A DNA stretch of 64,000 nt from Sipunculus nudus. Its lineage: Eukaryota > Annelida > Sipuncula > Golfingiida > Sipunculidae. The notes below the pieces were generated by a model that was not told where the DNA came from, did no database searches, and saw only the letters and a program-made list of their open reading frames with translations. The DNA is taken from the NCBI GenBank assembly GCA_026874595.1, contig CM049307.1, positions 42,478,362-42,542,361 on the forward strand. Direction: 5' to 3'. Shown here piece after piece: positions 13,901 through 26,683 of the stretch. Made by a program: the position numbers and the translations under genes. The first letter of the stretch is position 1. Each line of letters begins with the position of its first letter.

Positions 13901-16900
13901 TATTGTTCACATTATCTTAGCATTATTTTTTTCAGCAGCATTATTTATCAGAGTGGTGTGCCAGCTAAGCTTCACAGTTCCTGATTTTGCCAGAGTTGTA
14001 GTTTAACCAATCAAAAATTTATTTTGAGGTAGTAAGTCAAATCACATTATAATAAATAAGTTATTCAAAGCTAACACCTATTTCTTGATTAGTTAAAATT
14101 TTGTTTTCACTATTATATGCCGTTGAAGAATTTGTAGTCACTCATATGTAACTGCTGCTGGGCAGCATAAGTTGTTATATAAATATGTATCGTAAAAGTA
14201 GGGAAGAAATTATTTGAACATGTCATAGTCCATGAAATGTGTATACTATGGAGTATCATTAGTTATCACTTGCTAGTTGCAAATCCTGTTTGATTATGCC
14301 TCATAGAAATAATACATTTAAATTTAGATTGATCATAGATTGTAATTATGTCTCCCAATTACATGTATATATGCATGCAGATCTGCTCCTGTTTGAACTA
14401 ATTATATATTGTAAATACATAGCTGCATTAAAAATTTGATTCTGGATGATTCAAGCTTGGGCTATACTGTCCATGTTGTACAGTTTATATATGTGTGAAT
14501 ATTCAGTCTTATCAGATAAAAGTGTATTGATATATTGTATTATATATTGTATTTCATTTTATTTAAATATTTTTGTTAGTTATAGTATTTTAATCTTCTA
14601 TTTAATCTACTTGATCAGGTTTCCTCACATATTAAAATTTTATTAAATTACAATTAAATTTGCCTGATATGTTATCCTTATATTGAACATGCATTTCAAA
14701 ATTTCTTAAGAAATATTTTTAAAAAATTCCAACAAATGAATTTTTGCATTTTACATATTAAAAAAATTTTTTTTTTACAAATTTCAGGGACAGGCCAGAA
14801 AAAGGTTTACAAGCCTGTGTCTTTCAGTACAAATAAATCAGTCAGCGGAGGAGTTCGAGAAAGTAAAGGGCCAGCACCGTTTTCACCCAGTAGCCCATCA
14901 TGGAGTGCTCAAACTAATGGTCACCACCATGCTGAAGATGATATCCGGCCAGCGGACGAGGAACTTAACGGTCCACTGAGCCCCGCCGGTGGTCCACCTT
15001 CACCACACACCAGCGCAACCAGTATGACATTGAAATCTGGCTCATTAGGTAAATTGTTAATCTTATAGTGATGGTTAATATATGGTAATAATGGTACTTG
15101 ATATGAAGACTTAGACACAGAAAGAGACCCAAGCCAGGAATTTTTGCTACTTGAGTGTATGGTAAGGGTGTAGTCAGGGTGTAAATGAAACAGTAGTACT
15201 CAGCCATAATTGTATCCCCAGACAAAGTCGGGGAATACTATGTTTTCATACCGGTCCCTCCGCTGCCCCCGCCGCATATAAATATTGTTGGCGCGATAAC
15301 TCAAAAAATATTTCACGGATCTTTACCAAACTTGCTATATGTATAGATATGGGTGAGAGGACGACGCAAATTTAAAATGAGGTCATGACCTTGACTAGGA
15401 GTGTCCTTGACCTTGAATAGGTCCAATTTTGGGGATAATCACACAAATTCTTAAATATCTCAAGAAATCTGGCATGGATTGATCCCAAAATCAACTTGAC
15501 CGAAGATCTTGGATAGTGTTGTCATGTACCGGAAACTGATAGCGCCACCTGTTATTCTTTTACTTGTTTTCATGTCGTTAAATACCCCATCATTGCCACT
15601 TAACAGTACTGTGAGCATTATAAGTCAAAAACTAATGGACAGATTTCTTTCATATTATGCATATACATAGATATGGGTTATGGGATGATGTTTATTTAAA
15701 TTGGGGTCATGACCTTTCCTATGAGAGTGGCCTTGACCTTGAATATTGCCATATATGGTGAAAATCACACAAAAGCATTAATATCTCACTAAGGGATGCA
15801 ATGATTTGGTCCAAAAATCAACTTGACCGAAGATCTTGGATAGTGTTGTCATGTACTGGAAACTGATAGCGCCACCTGTTATTCTTTTACTTGTTTTCGT
15901 GCTGTTTAATACCCCATCTTTGCCACTTAACAGTACTGTGAGCATTATAAGTCAAAACCTAATGGACAGATTTCTTTCATATTATGCATATACATAGACA
16001 TTGGTTAGGGGATGATGTATATTGAAATTGAGGTCATGACCTTTTCTATGAGAGTGACCTTTTCTATGAGTGTGGTCTGATATTAATTGTTGCTGAAGAT
16101 TGGGGGGCCTATTCTTAAAGGGGGGGGATTAATTGTCTGGGGATACTATGGCACCTGCGGTGCCAAGAAATATCTAGTTTATTAATTATGGCTTAAATTA
16201 GCAAATCTGCTTAAACTGGACACTTACTGGATAAGCCTTGGTGATCTCTTAAGAAATCTTGGACTTGCACTTGGGTTTATGTTTACATTTAATTTAATAT
16301 GTATAATCTTTGAACATTGCTATAAGAAAGAAAAGCATTAAATCAAGTTATAAAGAAATTGTATTTGTTTGTATATTGCATTTTTTTACCATCAGCAGTG
16401 CTTCAAAATGTTACAGGATATTTGAGTGATAAAAGGTAGATTTTTAATTTTGAACTTTTTTTAATATTTGAAATTCATAAACCTCTAAGTAAGGTATGTT
16501 ATATTATGGTTCTCTTACTGTTTCATGACTTGCTATTATAATTAAGAATCCTGCAACCTTGTACCTGTGTCTCATGGCATCCAAGCAAAAAGTTTAATGG
16601 AACAATAAAACATGTATGACTTTATGAAAACTTTGATGATTCATAGAAGTTTGGGATTACAAATTTGAGAGGGATCATTTTTGAAAGGTATGAACCTCCA
16701 AAGGTGTTTTAACTACTGTTATTTTCTCTCCTTAAATAAAAGAAAACTCTATGAAAATTAATGATTCCTAGGGTGTGTTGCAATAAGGTGACTTAAGTCA
16801 TGTAGGTGACTTAAGCCCAGGGGCATCTGTGTGTCACCATGGTAACCATTATGGCGTCACAATTGTAATCATGGTATTTAGGCCCCCAACTGGGCTTAAG

Positions 16901-19900
16901 TCCAGTAAAATGTTATTGCAACAGGCCCCTAGAATCCTAGAAAATTCCTAGGATTTTGAGGTTTGTAGATATAATTGTTCCAAGGGTGTGAAATTAGAGG
17001 TGTTTTAGCAGCAGTTATTTTCTCTCCTGGAAAAAAAAGCACTGGCTAAAAGATAACATCCTGTCTATCAGCTGACAGAAAAACCAATTCCTGTATTCAT
17101 TAGCAGGAGTTAAGGTGCCAGGTCTGTACAGAGGTCAGCTGCAGGGCTGTGTGAACTGGCTAGTAGTGCTGATAAATCAGCCTTTAGCTGCTACACACTG
17201 TCAGCCTGCAGCACAGATGACTTGACATTGTGACCTGGAAGTAATTCCCTACACCTGGCTAGGTAATCAACCGGGCTGCTCTCTTGTTCTTTACCTGGCC
17301 ACCAGGTGTGCCTTACCTGTAAACATGTACTTAATTTCTTTGAATGCAACATTCTTGTCTCATAAATGTGACGCGAATAGTAGTTCAGGTACGACACAAC
17401 AAATGAATTTTTAGCTCAGCTGACTTTCAGTCATGCTGGGCTATAGCAATGGGTCTTTGTCCGTCGTCCTTCCGTCTGTCCGTCCAGCCGGCCGTCCGGC
17501 CGTTAGCAGGGCACAAATCGTAACCGTAGGGGCTAGGGCCATGAACCCTATGCAGTCTTAGAGGTTATAAAAAGATCTCCTTGCAAACCTGAAATTAGGT
17601 CACTGCAACCTATATTCTCGTTATGGGGTGTGTTTGCACCCCCCAGAAATAACTCTTTGAGACAAAATTTTCATCCCAAACCTTCCATCTTTCACATACA
17701 GCTCACCTACCAACAGGGGAAGAACCATAATTTTTTTTAGGTCAAAAGGTCAAAGGTCAAGGTCACAGGAGCCTCTTCTTTGAAAAGCCTGTGGATGCAT
17801 TTTAAGCCAACCCTTTCATCCCAATTCTTTGATCTTTCACATATAGCTCACCTACTAAGTTGGAGAAGAATCCTATAGATTTTGAGGTCACAAGGTCAAA
17901 GGTCAGGGTCACAGGATCCAGTTCTTTGAAAAGGTTGTGGACACATTTCAAGCTAGACTTTTCATTCTAAACCTTCCAGCACTGATATCGCTTCTCTGCC
18001 ACCAGCGGAAAAGACCTGTTGATTTTGAGGTCAAAGGTCAAGTTCACAGCACCCACTTCTTGCGTGGAGTCTTTTTCAGGCAAACTTTTCAATCTGTACC
18101 TTCCATCTGTCATATATGGCTTACCTACCAATAAGGGAAGAAACCTATTGATGTTGAGGGCAAAAAGTCAAAGATCAAGGTCACAATATTTAATTGTTCT
18201 AAATGCTTGTAAGCATATTTCAAGTGTAACTGTTCAACCCAAACCTTCAGTCTTTCACATATGCCACATCTATGCATCACTCAGTTTGACTCAAACTTCA
18301 TTTTTATGGGTCTTTTTGCTTGAATAAATAACTTATTGATTTTGGGGTCAGCTGGTCAGCAGGTTAAAGGTTGCAGGTCAAAGTTATTCACCCATTGGTT
18401 GCCAAGTAAATACACCAGATTTAAGTGGTTAGTAGTTACCCATCATTTAGAAAGAATCCAGTTGATATATGGGCAAAAGGCCAAGGTCATAGGTAATGGA
18501 TGTTCACAATTACATATTTTATAGACCATCTCTATTTTTCTTGTATATATAACCATCCCACTCCAGCTGGTACATCTCCCTGTGTGGCTGTAATTATGAG
18601 TGACACTGGTGACATATGACTCCCTTTTGTATCAGCCTATTAAGTGATAAGGCTCAGTGATAAGTACCTCATTACTTCATAACAAAAACACTGTTGTCAG
18701 AATGCTTCAGCCAGGCATTAAGACTATGAGAGTATAGTATTAAGGTTTAGCTACTGATTTATAAGATGATGGGAACATTTTGCAGTTTATTTTATGGAAT
18801 CCTAGCAACAAACTTAGTTTCCTAGATATCTGAATATTTTAATATATCACCTCATATAAAAGCAAGTGTTTGTTCTCATAATATGTGGACGTGTACCTTG
18901 ATTTAGGATGGCTTTTTGTTTTATTTCAAGACTCTTAGTCATGCTTTCTGCATTTCTTTTCTTTCAGGTTTGGCAGTTTACCTACCCTGCTGACCCCATT
19001 GAAAAGCAGAGTGATAATAAAAAATATAAATCTGATATGAGGGCCTGGACATGCCTTTTGAATTATTTTGGGCATCCATTACTGGATAATTTGCCCCAAG
19101 TTTGGTCTCTTATTGGAGAATGTGGGATATCAAATGTCATACTTGTCAGAAATCCATTATGTCGGCCAGTTAGCCACCTTAGAAATTCTTTCTTCAGTGC
19201 AGTTTCAGTAATTTTTCTTTAATGTTTGGTTCAATTTAGAGAATGTTTGTTGTCTGATTTCAGACTAGTCAGAAGTCCAATATGGACACCAGGCAACCAT
19301 CTTTTAATTCCTTTTGATCATTTTATCTCAAGAACAATTAAAGTGAATGCAGTTGGATGTATATTTATGTAATCTTGTAAAGGATTGGGTCAAATATTTC
19401 TGAATAAATATTACCATCATTTATAAAAGTGCAGTACAGTTGGCTTGTATTGAATAAAAATTCACACAGAAGCACCTGATTCTCAATCATTCTTGCATGT
19501 ATTTCCTTGATTTTTGCTATATATTTTGATCTTATATATTTGCCTTTTGTGGTATTCCTTTATAGACTGACAGGTTTCAAGCAAGCAGTTGGAATAGTTC
19601 CTGATTGCTTAACAATCATGCATTTTCCTCAGACCATCAATTCACTGTGTTTTAACCAGACATAGGTGATATATATTTCTGTTGTCATAGAAAATTTTCA
19701 ACAAATTGGCAAATTGGTTCTTCAAAATTTGACTGGAAGTTGTGAATCTCAGTCCATGATGTCACAGGTCATGCTTGGCAGCTGAGCGTCATGACCCATG
19801 GGTCACTTGTTTTCTGTTCAGGATTCATTTATATTGTGGTTTGTTAGTATGTATCTTTATGTCAAGTTATATCATTTTCACTATACCCCTCACTCTCAGA

Positions 19901-22900
19901 TCTTTACAGTATTTCTCTTATCTCCTCTCATTAACAAAAGTTCTCATGGGATAAAGACTGCATTACATTTCACATGAACAGCACGCTATTTTCTCATTGG
20001 TTTCATGCCCAGCGAGCTTGTGAAATAATCAGCTTTAAGTCTGTCCTTGCATCAGTTATTTTCAGCTGTAATGGGAGCTAAGGTTAAGAATTATGATCAA
20101 GCTTTTACTTTGTCGCCTTAACTTGATCCACAAATAATTGTTATTTTATCCTCCACTATGATTGTATATCACTGATTTAAATGACAAATTTTGTCTGAAG
20201 AACACACATTTACAGACAGATACATCTTATATTTTAAAAGGGAAAGATTGCCACCACGGGCGGGGGGGGGGGGGGGGGGGGGAACGAATTCACAATATAT
20301 CATAAAATTATGTGAGTCTTTGTAATTTAGTTAAAGGTGTCAGGAGCCAGCTTCAGATCTTCATCTATCTGTCAGTGTATGTGTGTTCTCAAAGCAGTAT
20401 GTTCTGGCTCCTGATTGTGTTGTATATTTCTGCAGGAAGGTCAGCAGCCCCACAAGTTCACACACTACGAAAATCTGGTACTTTCTCTTTCCGTCTCTGC
20501 ATGCCTCTCATCTTGTTCTCTCTCCCAGATTTAATTGTACGTTACTCCATATGGAAATAATATATTATATATACCATTATTTAATGTACTTCCTACATAA
20601 ATGTAATTAATGGTTGCTCTTTTATTTAGATGATAAGGCTGACATTTTATAAGTGCTGTTGATAAATATATACCAGTTTACAAGAGTAAAAAAAGTTTGC
20701 CAAAGCATCATCACAGTACAGAGAACCTGTGATCTTCAGTTATATTAAGGATACATGATATTCTGTTCTTTATATCCTCTTTCTTAATTTTGTAATGTTC
20801 AGTTAGTTTGTAAAAAAAATTATGAATCATTGTTAGAAGTTTGCATTCTGGGACAGAGAACTTGTGTGATTTCTTCTTTTTTATATTCTTCTGTTTTAAT
20901 TGTGTCATCCAGTGCAGTAAAAGGGCATTGTATGTAAAAGATGATGTTAAATGTACCCTCTTGGCTTCAGAGTAAGATGAAGGTTTTCAGCCCTTTACAC
21001 CCCATTGTTCGATAATCTGTTCTAATTTAACCAGTTCTTGTCAGCATGCTTATATGTACCATTCATTTCTCTTCACCACATTACAATTTTGTTGGATTTA
21101 TCATTTTGTGATGTTATTTATGGTATAGGTGGACAGCAATACCACACTCTTCCCGCAAAACGATCTCCTAGCAGTCCCCAAATGTATAAAGCTCCAAAAT
21201 CTCCGGGTGGTCAGTCCAAAGGCATGGCCATGTTTCTCAGCCAGCGAGAGAAGAACAGAGACCCTGACCCTGAAGCAGCAGAAACTGTAGAGGTTCAGTC
21301 CCCTGCTAAGTCATCAGACGAACAGTCAGGTCGTCAATCCAAAGGGATGGCCATGTTTCTAAGCCAGCGGGAGAAAAACCGTGACCCTGAGGAGGTCATC
21401 GAAGATGACATAACTGACTATGAAAGTTATCCTCCAAGGACACCTTCTCCTAGACCGCGTCCTGCGGTGGCAGAGAAACCCAAATTATCTAAGGCTGTTC
21501 CCACTATCCGAGGTATACATGAGCGAGGTGTTGGGTCGCTGCATGGTGTTTTGATTATTATTACGGATTATGTTCTCGTGCTGCATCATGCATTGTTGAC
21601 TGACTGACCCTGAGGAAATTCCCCGTGTAGCAATGTAGTCGTCTCTCCATAGGGTTTAGGACGGTGTTAACAGCCAGATTGACTCCTAAGTGTTGTGTTA
21701 TATTTACGGTTTTAATAACATCCAATGATTAATTCTATGGTCTGTGATCAGAGTTCTAGTTAGTCTGTCCTGTAGGAGAGTGTATTAATCAGATTTGAAT
21801 GCTAATTGATCGTTTAATCATCTCTTGATCCTCCACATCCTGCATCTTGGTTGTCCCTGCTGTTAAACCTTGGTTTGTTGGCTGACCAGATTGTGTCATG
21901 TGATCCATGCTGTATGATAATCAACCTAATTGGTATATGTATGTCAGTCCTTTTACTCAATCTTTAATCATCCATGTTGTTTGTGTTTGTTCATTCCGTA
22001 ACTTTCTTCTGTTTTTTTTTTTGGTTCCACCTCTTTGTTCTATGTGATCTTTCCAAGATCCTGTGTCTGTGTCCAGGTTCCCCCCATCAGAGCATGGCTT
22101 TCCTGGAAAATTCTGAAGAATCCAGTGTCTCTCCTCCACTGGTGACAGATATAACCTTATACCCGCTTCATGGTCTGTTTAACATGTTCTTTATCTGAGC
22201 TTTGTAACCTTTGTTTAGACCTTCTCTTTATGCTGTCTTCTGTTTACTTCTGGCTGAACTACTCTGTTACAATGTTCTTGTTAAACCCTTTCTAATATCA
22301 TGCCGTCCAGCTTTTTCAAAGTTATTTTTGTTTTCCCTCATCCAGTATCATTCAGTTGTGACAGTGTTGTAACTTTGTTTTTATCCTGCCTCAGATCATT
22401 GTTGCTTCACTTTACTGTTCACAGTGATGTCTTTGTTATAACAGTATACGTGTCTGTCTGAAGCCATGGAGAAATCTATCCTTTGTATGCAGTATATGTG
22501 TGGTCAATTAGTCTCTACCAGTAATATCCCATACTGGTGCTTTATTTTACATAAGTACCCTGAGTTTGGACAGATCTTTTCCTTCTTTATTTTTTTAGGT
22601 TTAAAGCAATGTGTCGCCCTTAAGCAGGCTGTTAAGACAGTCGAAAATATTTGTGTTAATCCTGAAGATTGTAACATTTAAAACAAAAGAAAATGTACAT
22701 TATTGAAAAATAGTTTTCAGGATTCTGTCACAGAATTTCTGTATAATCTTGAAGAAAGACTCTTGGTTTTAATCAGGAATAAATCTTTGCTGTATAAGAA
22801 GCTTCAAAAACTAAGGAAATCCTTTGAAAATTAAAAAGAAAAATATACTAGTAACTCCAAAAAGTCATATTGGAAAACCATGTCTTTTTGACATTTAGTG

Positions 22901-25506
22901 AGTCCTTGGGCACTATTGGTTGTCATTTTAAGCTGAAATACCACCTGACAGAACCACCCAAATTAAGTTTCAAGGACAAAAGTATAAAGTTTAGGCTAAA
23001 ATATAAAAAAAAAACAGGTAACCAAATGACTAGAACTGAGCTATTCTGTTTCACAAAAGAAAGCTTGAATAAAAGTGTATTAACCTCTGTTGATTTGATT
23101 GATTGAAAAATGTATATATATATATAACAACCTCTGTTGTATCTCACTTTGTAATCCAATGAATGATTTTACTCCCTGTGTTTGTTTAACTGGTTGCATC
23201 CATGTTACATGCAATATGCGCTTCCATAACCAAAGTAATTTTAATCCTGCTTGTTTTGTCCCTTTGCCTGTAAAATGTTGACTTGGTCCTGTCATGTACT
23301 CATCCATTGCCTGATAATTATCTGTTTACAAATGCAGTGCTGCCAATTCATAAATTTAGTTTAAAAAAAGTAACTTTTTAAAAATATATTCTCATACTTA
23401 CAGATAAACTTTTTATCTTCAATAGTTCAAGCATATTTCAAAGTTTATGATTTTAGATTATTTAAGACTCCTCTGACATATATTGAAAATTCTTGGTAAC
23501 ACCAAGGAATATATTCTGTGTTTTACCACGTTTGACCTCCATTTTATTGATTTATATTTGTCTTGTTCTCATTAATATGTAAACAAACAGATCGCAGTAT
23601 GAGAGGCCGAAGACTCACATCAAGGCAGATGTGCTTCTTGAAGCTTGTGCTCAAGAATCACAGTCAACAACAATTGACAAACTTTGCATTAAATTTTGTT
23701 TGTTTTATATTTTCTCACTCTTTTTTCGTACCTTTCTAGGGTAAAATCTAGAGTGGCAGCATTGTAGATACCTTAATCACTGCAATTAAATTCTGATCAC
23801 TTATCACTCTTTGATTGGAGTCAAACCTGGAGTTTAGTTTCAAAAAGATTTGTTAAATGTGGTTCTGCTGTTTCAAAGAGCAGGGAAACCATTCTGTTTC
23901 AACTAATTCAGTTATTTTTGTTTAACTGTGATTTTCATGATTTGATAGTTTGACTCCAATCAAAGTTACCCAAATATTACACCAGTCTGGAAATCATTAC
24001 ATCATTTTGATCCATTTTTTTATGGATTTTCAGAATTTATTGAATTTTGGCAAATACATCCTTTTTCTTTTGCAAACAAAAATGTCAAAGTAATGTCATT
24101 ACCTCATGCCAGTAAATTGAATAAAAGTATGGTTACTTAAAAATAATCATAGTTTATCATTTCTACAATCCTTTAAAAAAACATTTATTCTATGCTAATG
24201 TATCTCTGTTTTCAATAATCATGCTTAATTTCTTAACATTGAAAATGTATTTACCAGTTGTTTGAAACTGTACTACAGACTAATTTATTTTCAGAATTTG
24301 ACAAATGGGATAACATTAAAAAAATTTCCCATGGAATAAATTTGGAATTAAGGACATAGTTGAAGTTGGAATATAATTAGGGAATGACAAATTGTATTAT
24401 ATTATTGCAAAATTAGTTTATAATGATAACGGTACCTTTATGTAACATATATTATAGCAATATTAGTTTATAATGATTGAGGTGCCATTATGTAACATTA
24501 ATGATAAGAAATAGTAAAATAACATCATTTAGTTGTGTGCAAACCATTTACCAGAGATTAACAAGATTATATTTTATTTATCCTGATCATAAATCCAAGG
24601 CCTTTAAGACTGATTGGATTGACTAAATTGCAGGTTTGACCAAGCCAACCTAGATACTGCACTTGTGTCTGCACAGCACTGTTCTTTAATTTTAACTGTA
24701 TGTATCAACTGTTGTTAAAAACACATGTCAGCATTATATTTGTTCTGTCTCATTTTAATTTGTCCGTAAAACCATATTGTGTTTCAGTGTACTTTCTTTT
24801 ATTTGTGTTGTATTGCACATATCGTACAAGGATATATCTGTTTAGAAGGAATTGCCTCAATTATACTTAGAAAGCAATTTATTAAGACATACTTAATGGA
24901 ATCTTTTGTTGTAGTAGAGTCTGCAAGCAGTGACATTGAGACCAGACCCACTTTCACAGGACTTCGAAAAACATTTAGTTACGGTGTTGACACCTTTAAA
25001 AAGCCTCCAGAAGAGACAAAAATAGACTCTTTCAGTCCAACACATCGTAGTATTGCTACTTTGAATCGAACAGCACCTGAGCCTAGCACAGATAGATACA
25101 ATTGGCAAGATCCACCACGAAGCGCTAGTGCAATACCCTGGGAAGATACAAAAGACGAATACAGTCCTACCCATCGCAGTATTACCACTCTAACTCGAAA
25201 AGCACCCGTAGAGCAGAACACAGAAACACACAGTTGGCTGGAGCAGCCTCGAAGCACCAGTGCAATAGGCTGGGAGGAAGCGAAGGACGAGGATATAGCC
25301 TCGCTTAGTGCAGGGACGAGTATCAGTATACGCTCCATCAAATCCCCGACACCGATCTCAAATAAACCAGGTGAGATGCTGAGCTTTCCAGGTAAAAACA
25401 TTGATCAAGATCATATCTGATATCTAAATGAATCAGATAGCATCTATAATACACATTCTGAATATTAACTGTATCTGCTTAGAGATCAAATTGTGTTGAT
25501 TCATTT

Positions 25507-25568
<62 letters not shown>

Positions 25569-25905
25569 GTAACTTAGTGTTTTAACAAAGAGGTTAATAA
25601 TAAGAATTTAAAATCTTATTGACCACTTATGTAAATTGTTATTTTTCAGGATCTTTCTACATTGCATTATGACATCAAGATTCATTTGAATATCATTTAT
25701 CAAAATATGTCAATTAAGGTTTGAGGATTTTGTTGGTCTTTCCTCATTCAGCATAAATGGTACCAATAAAAACAACTTTTACAGAACCAGTGGTGCAGAC
25801 ACCAGTGAAAGGTTTCAAGACAATAAAGATGGAAACATCCAAAAGAAAAGATGTGCCAAAGGTATGTTTTATCATATTCATTAATGAATGAAAAATGTCT
25901 TTAAG

Positions 25906-25943
<38 letters not shown>

Positions 25944-26630
25944 TGTATATATATATACAGTGAAACCTCGTTGTGTCAAACTCACTTAAGGCGAATACTC
26001 CACTTATGTCGAAGTTACAGGCTCAATATTCCCGACAACTTATTATTACGGATGTGTCAAAGTTTTCTGAGGGTCCCTTTGACTTACCACAAATAGGTTT
26101 CGCTGTATATATAATTGAGGTGAACAAAACTTGTTTATTGTCTTGAAATTGGATTCCTGAACATGCCCTCCCAGCACAGTTTGATGTATCTTTTTCTGAG
26201 TACTGGAAAAACGACTCAATTAATAAAAGATCTGGTCTGTCTATGAATCGGATATTTAAGAAAACAAAACCAAAGCAAGAGTAAGACCAGTTAGCTACTG
26301 AGTAAAGCTGCATATTGCAGGGGTTAAATCTTGATGCATTATTTATTTGTGAATCAGAAACGACAAGGAACAAAGGCGTATGACTGGAAGCCTCCAGAGA
26401 TGACAACCGCCACTGCCACCGCCACCACTACCACTACCACCATGTCACAGCCCTCCAGCAGTACAAGCACGAACCACTCTGCCTGGAATGGCACCATCAG
26501 CCACTTCTCAGAGAGCAAGTCCGGCCTGCCAGCATCACAGAGCCCTACAGTCACCCTCCTACAGAAGAACAGAGGTGGGTTGTTGGCAGCTCCAACTACA
26601 CCACTGTAGATTCTGTCACTATATACATAC

Positions 26631-26683
<53 letters not shown>

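Larger units (their letters stand above)
15049..20435 (+). other. Intron crowded with mobile elements
   Basis: In order it holds a Helitron-like element (15215-16177), a short MITE (about 16771-16929), the first 2.4 kb element copy (17408-19811) and a poly-G run (about 20261-20281). The small open frames inside the 2.4 kb element recur in the second copy at 47 kb, so they belong to the element and not to the host gene. Confidence 0.8.

Noticed and set aside
18908-19222. Open frame of 104 codons (with a parallel at 48.8-49.1 kb) as a host exon
   Set aside because: It lies inside the duplicated mobile element and is disrupted differently in the two copies.
22600-22681. Exon after a strong TTTTTTTAG acceptor
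   Set aside because: It is open for only 26 codons, then a stop, with no donor. An alternative last exon cannot be excluded but has no support.
23591-23750. Exon starting at AAACAG|ATCGCAG
   Set aside because: The phase fits at the entry, but no plausible donor occurs before the stop.
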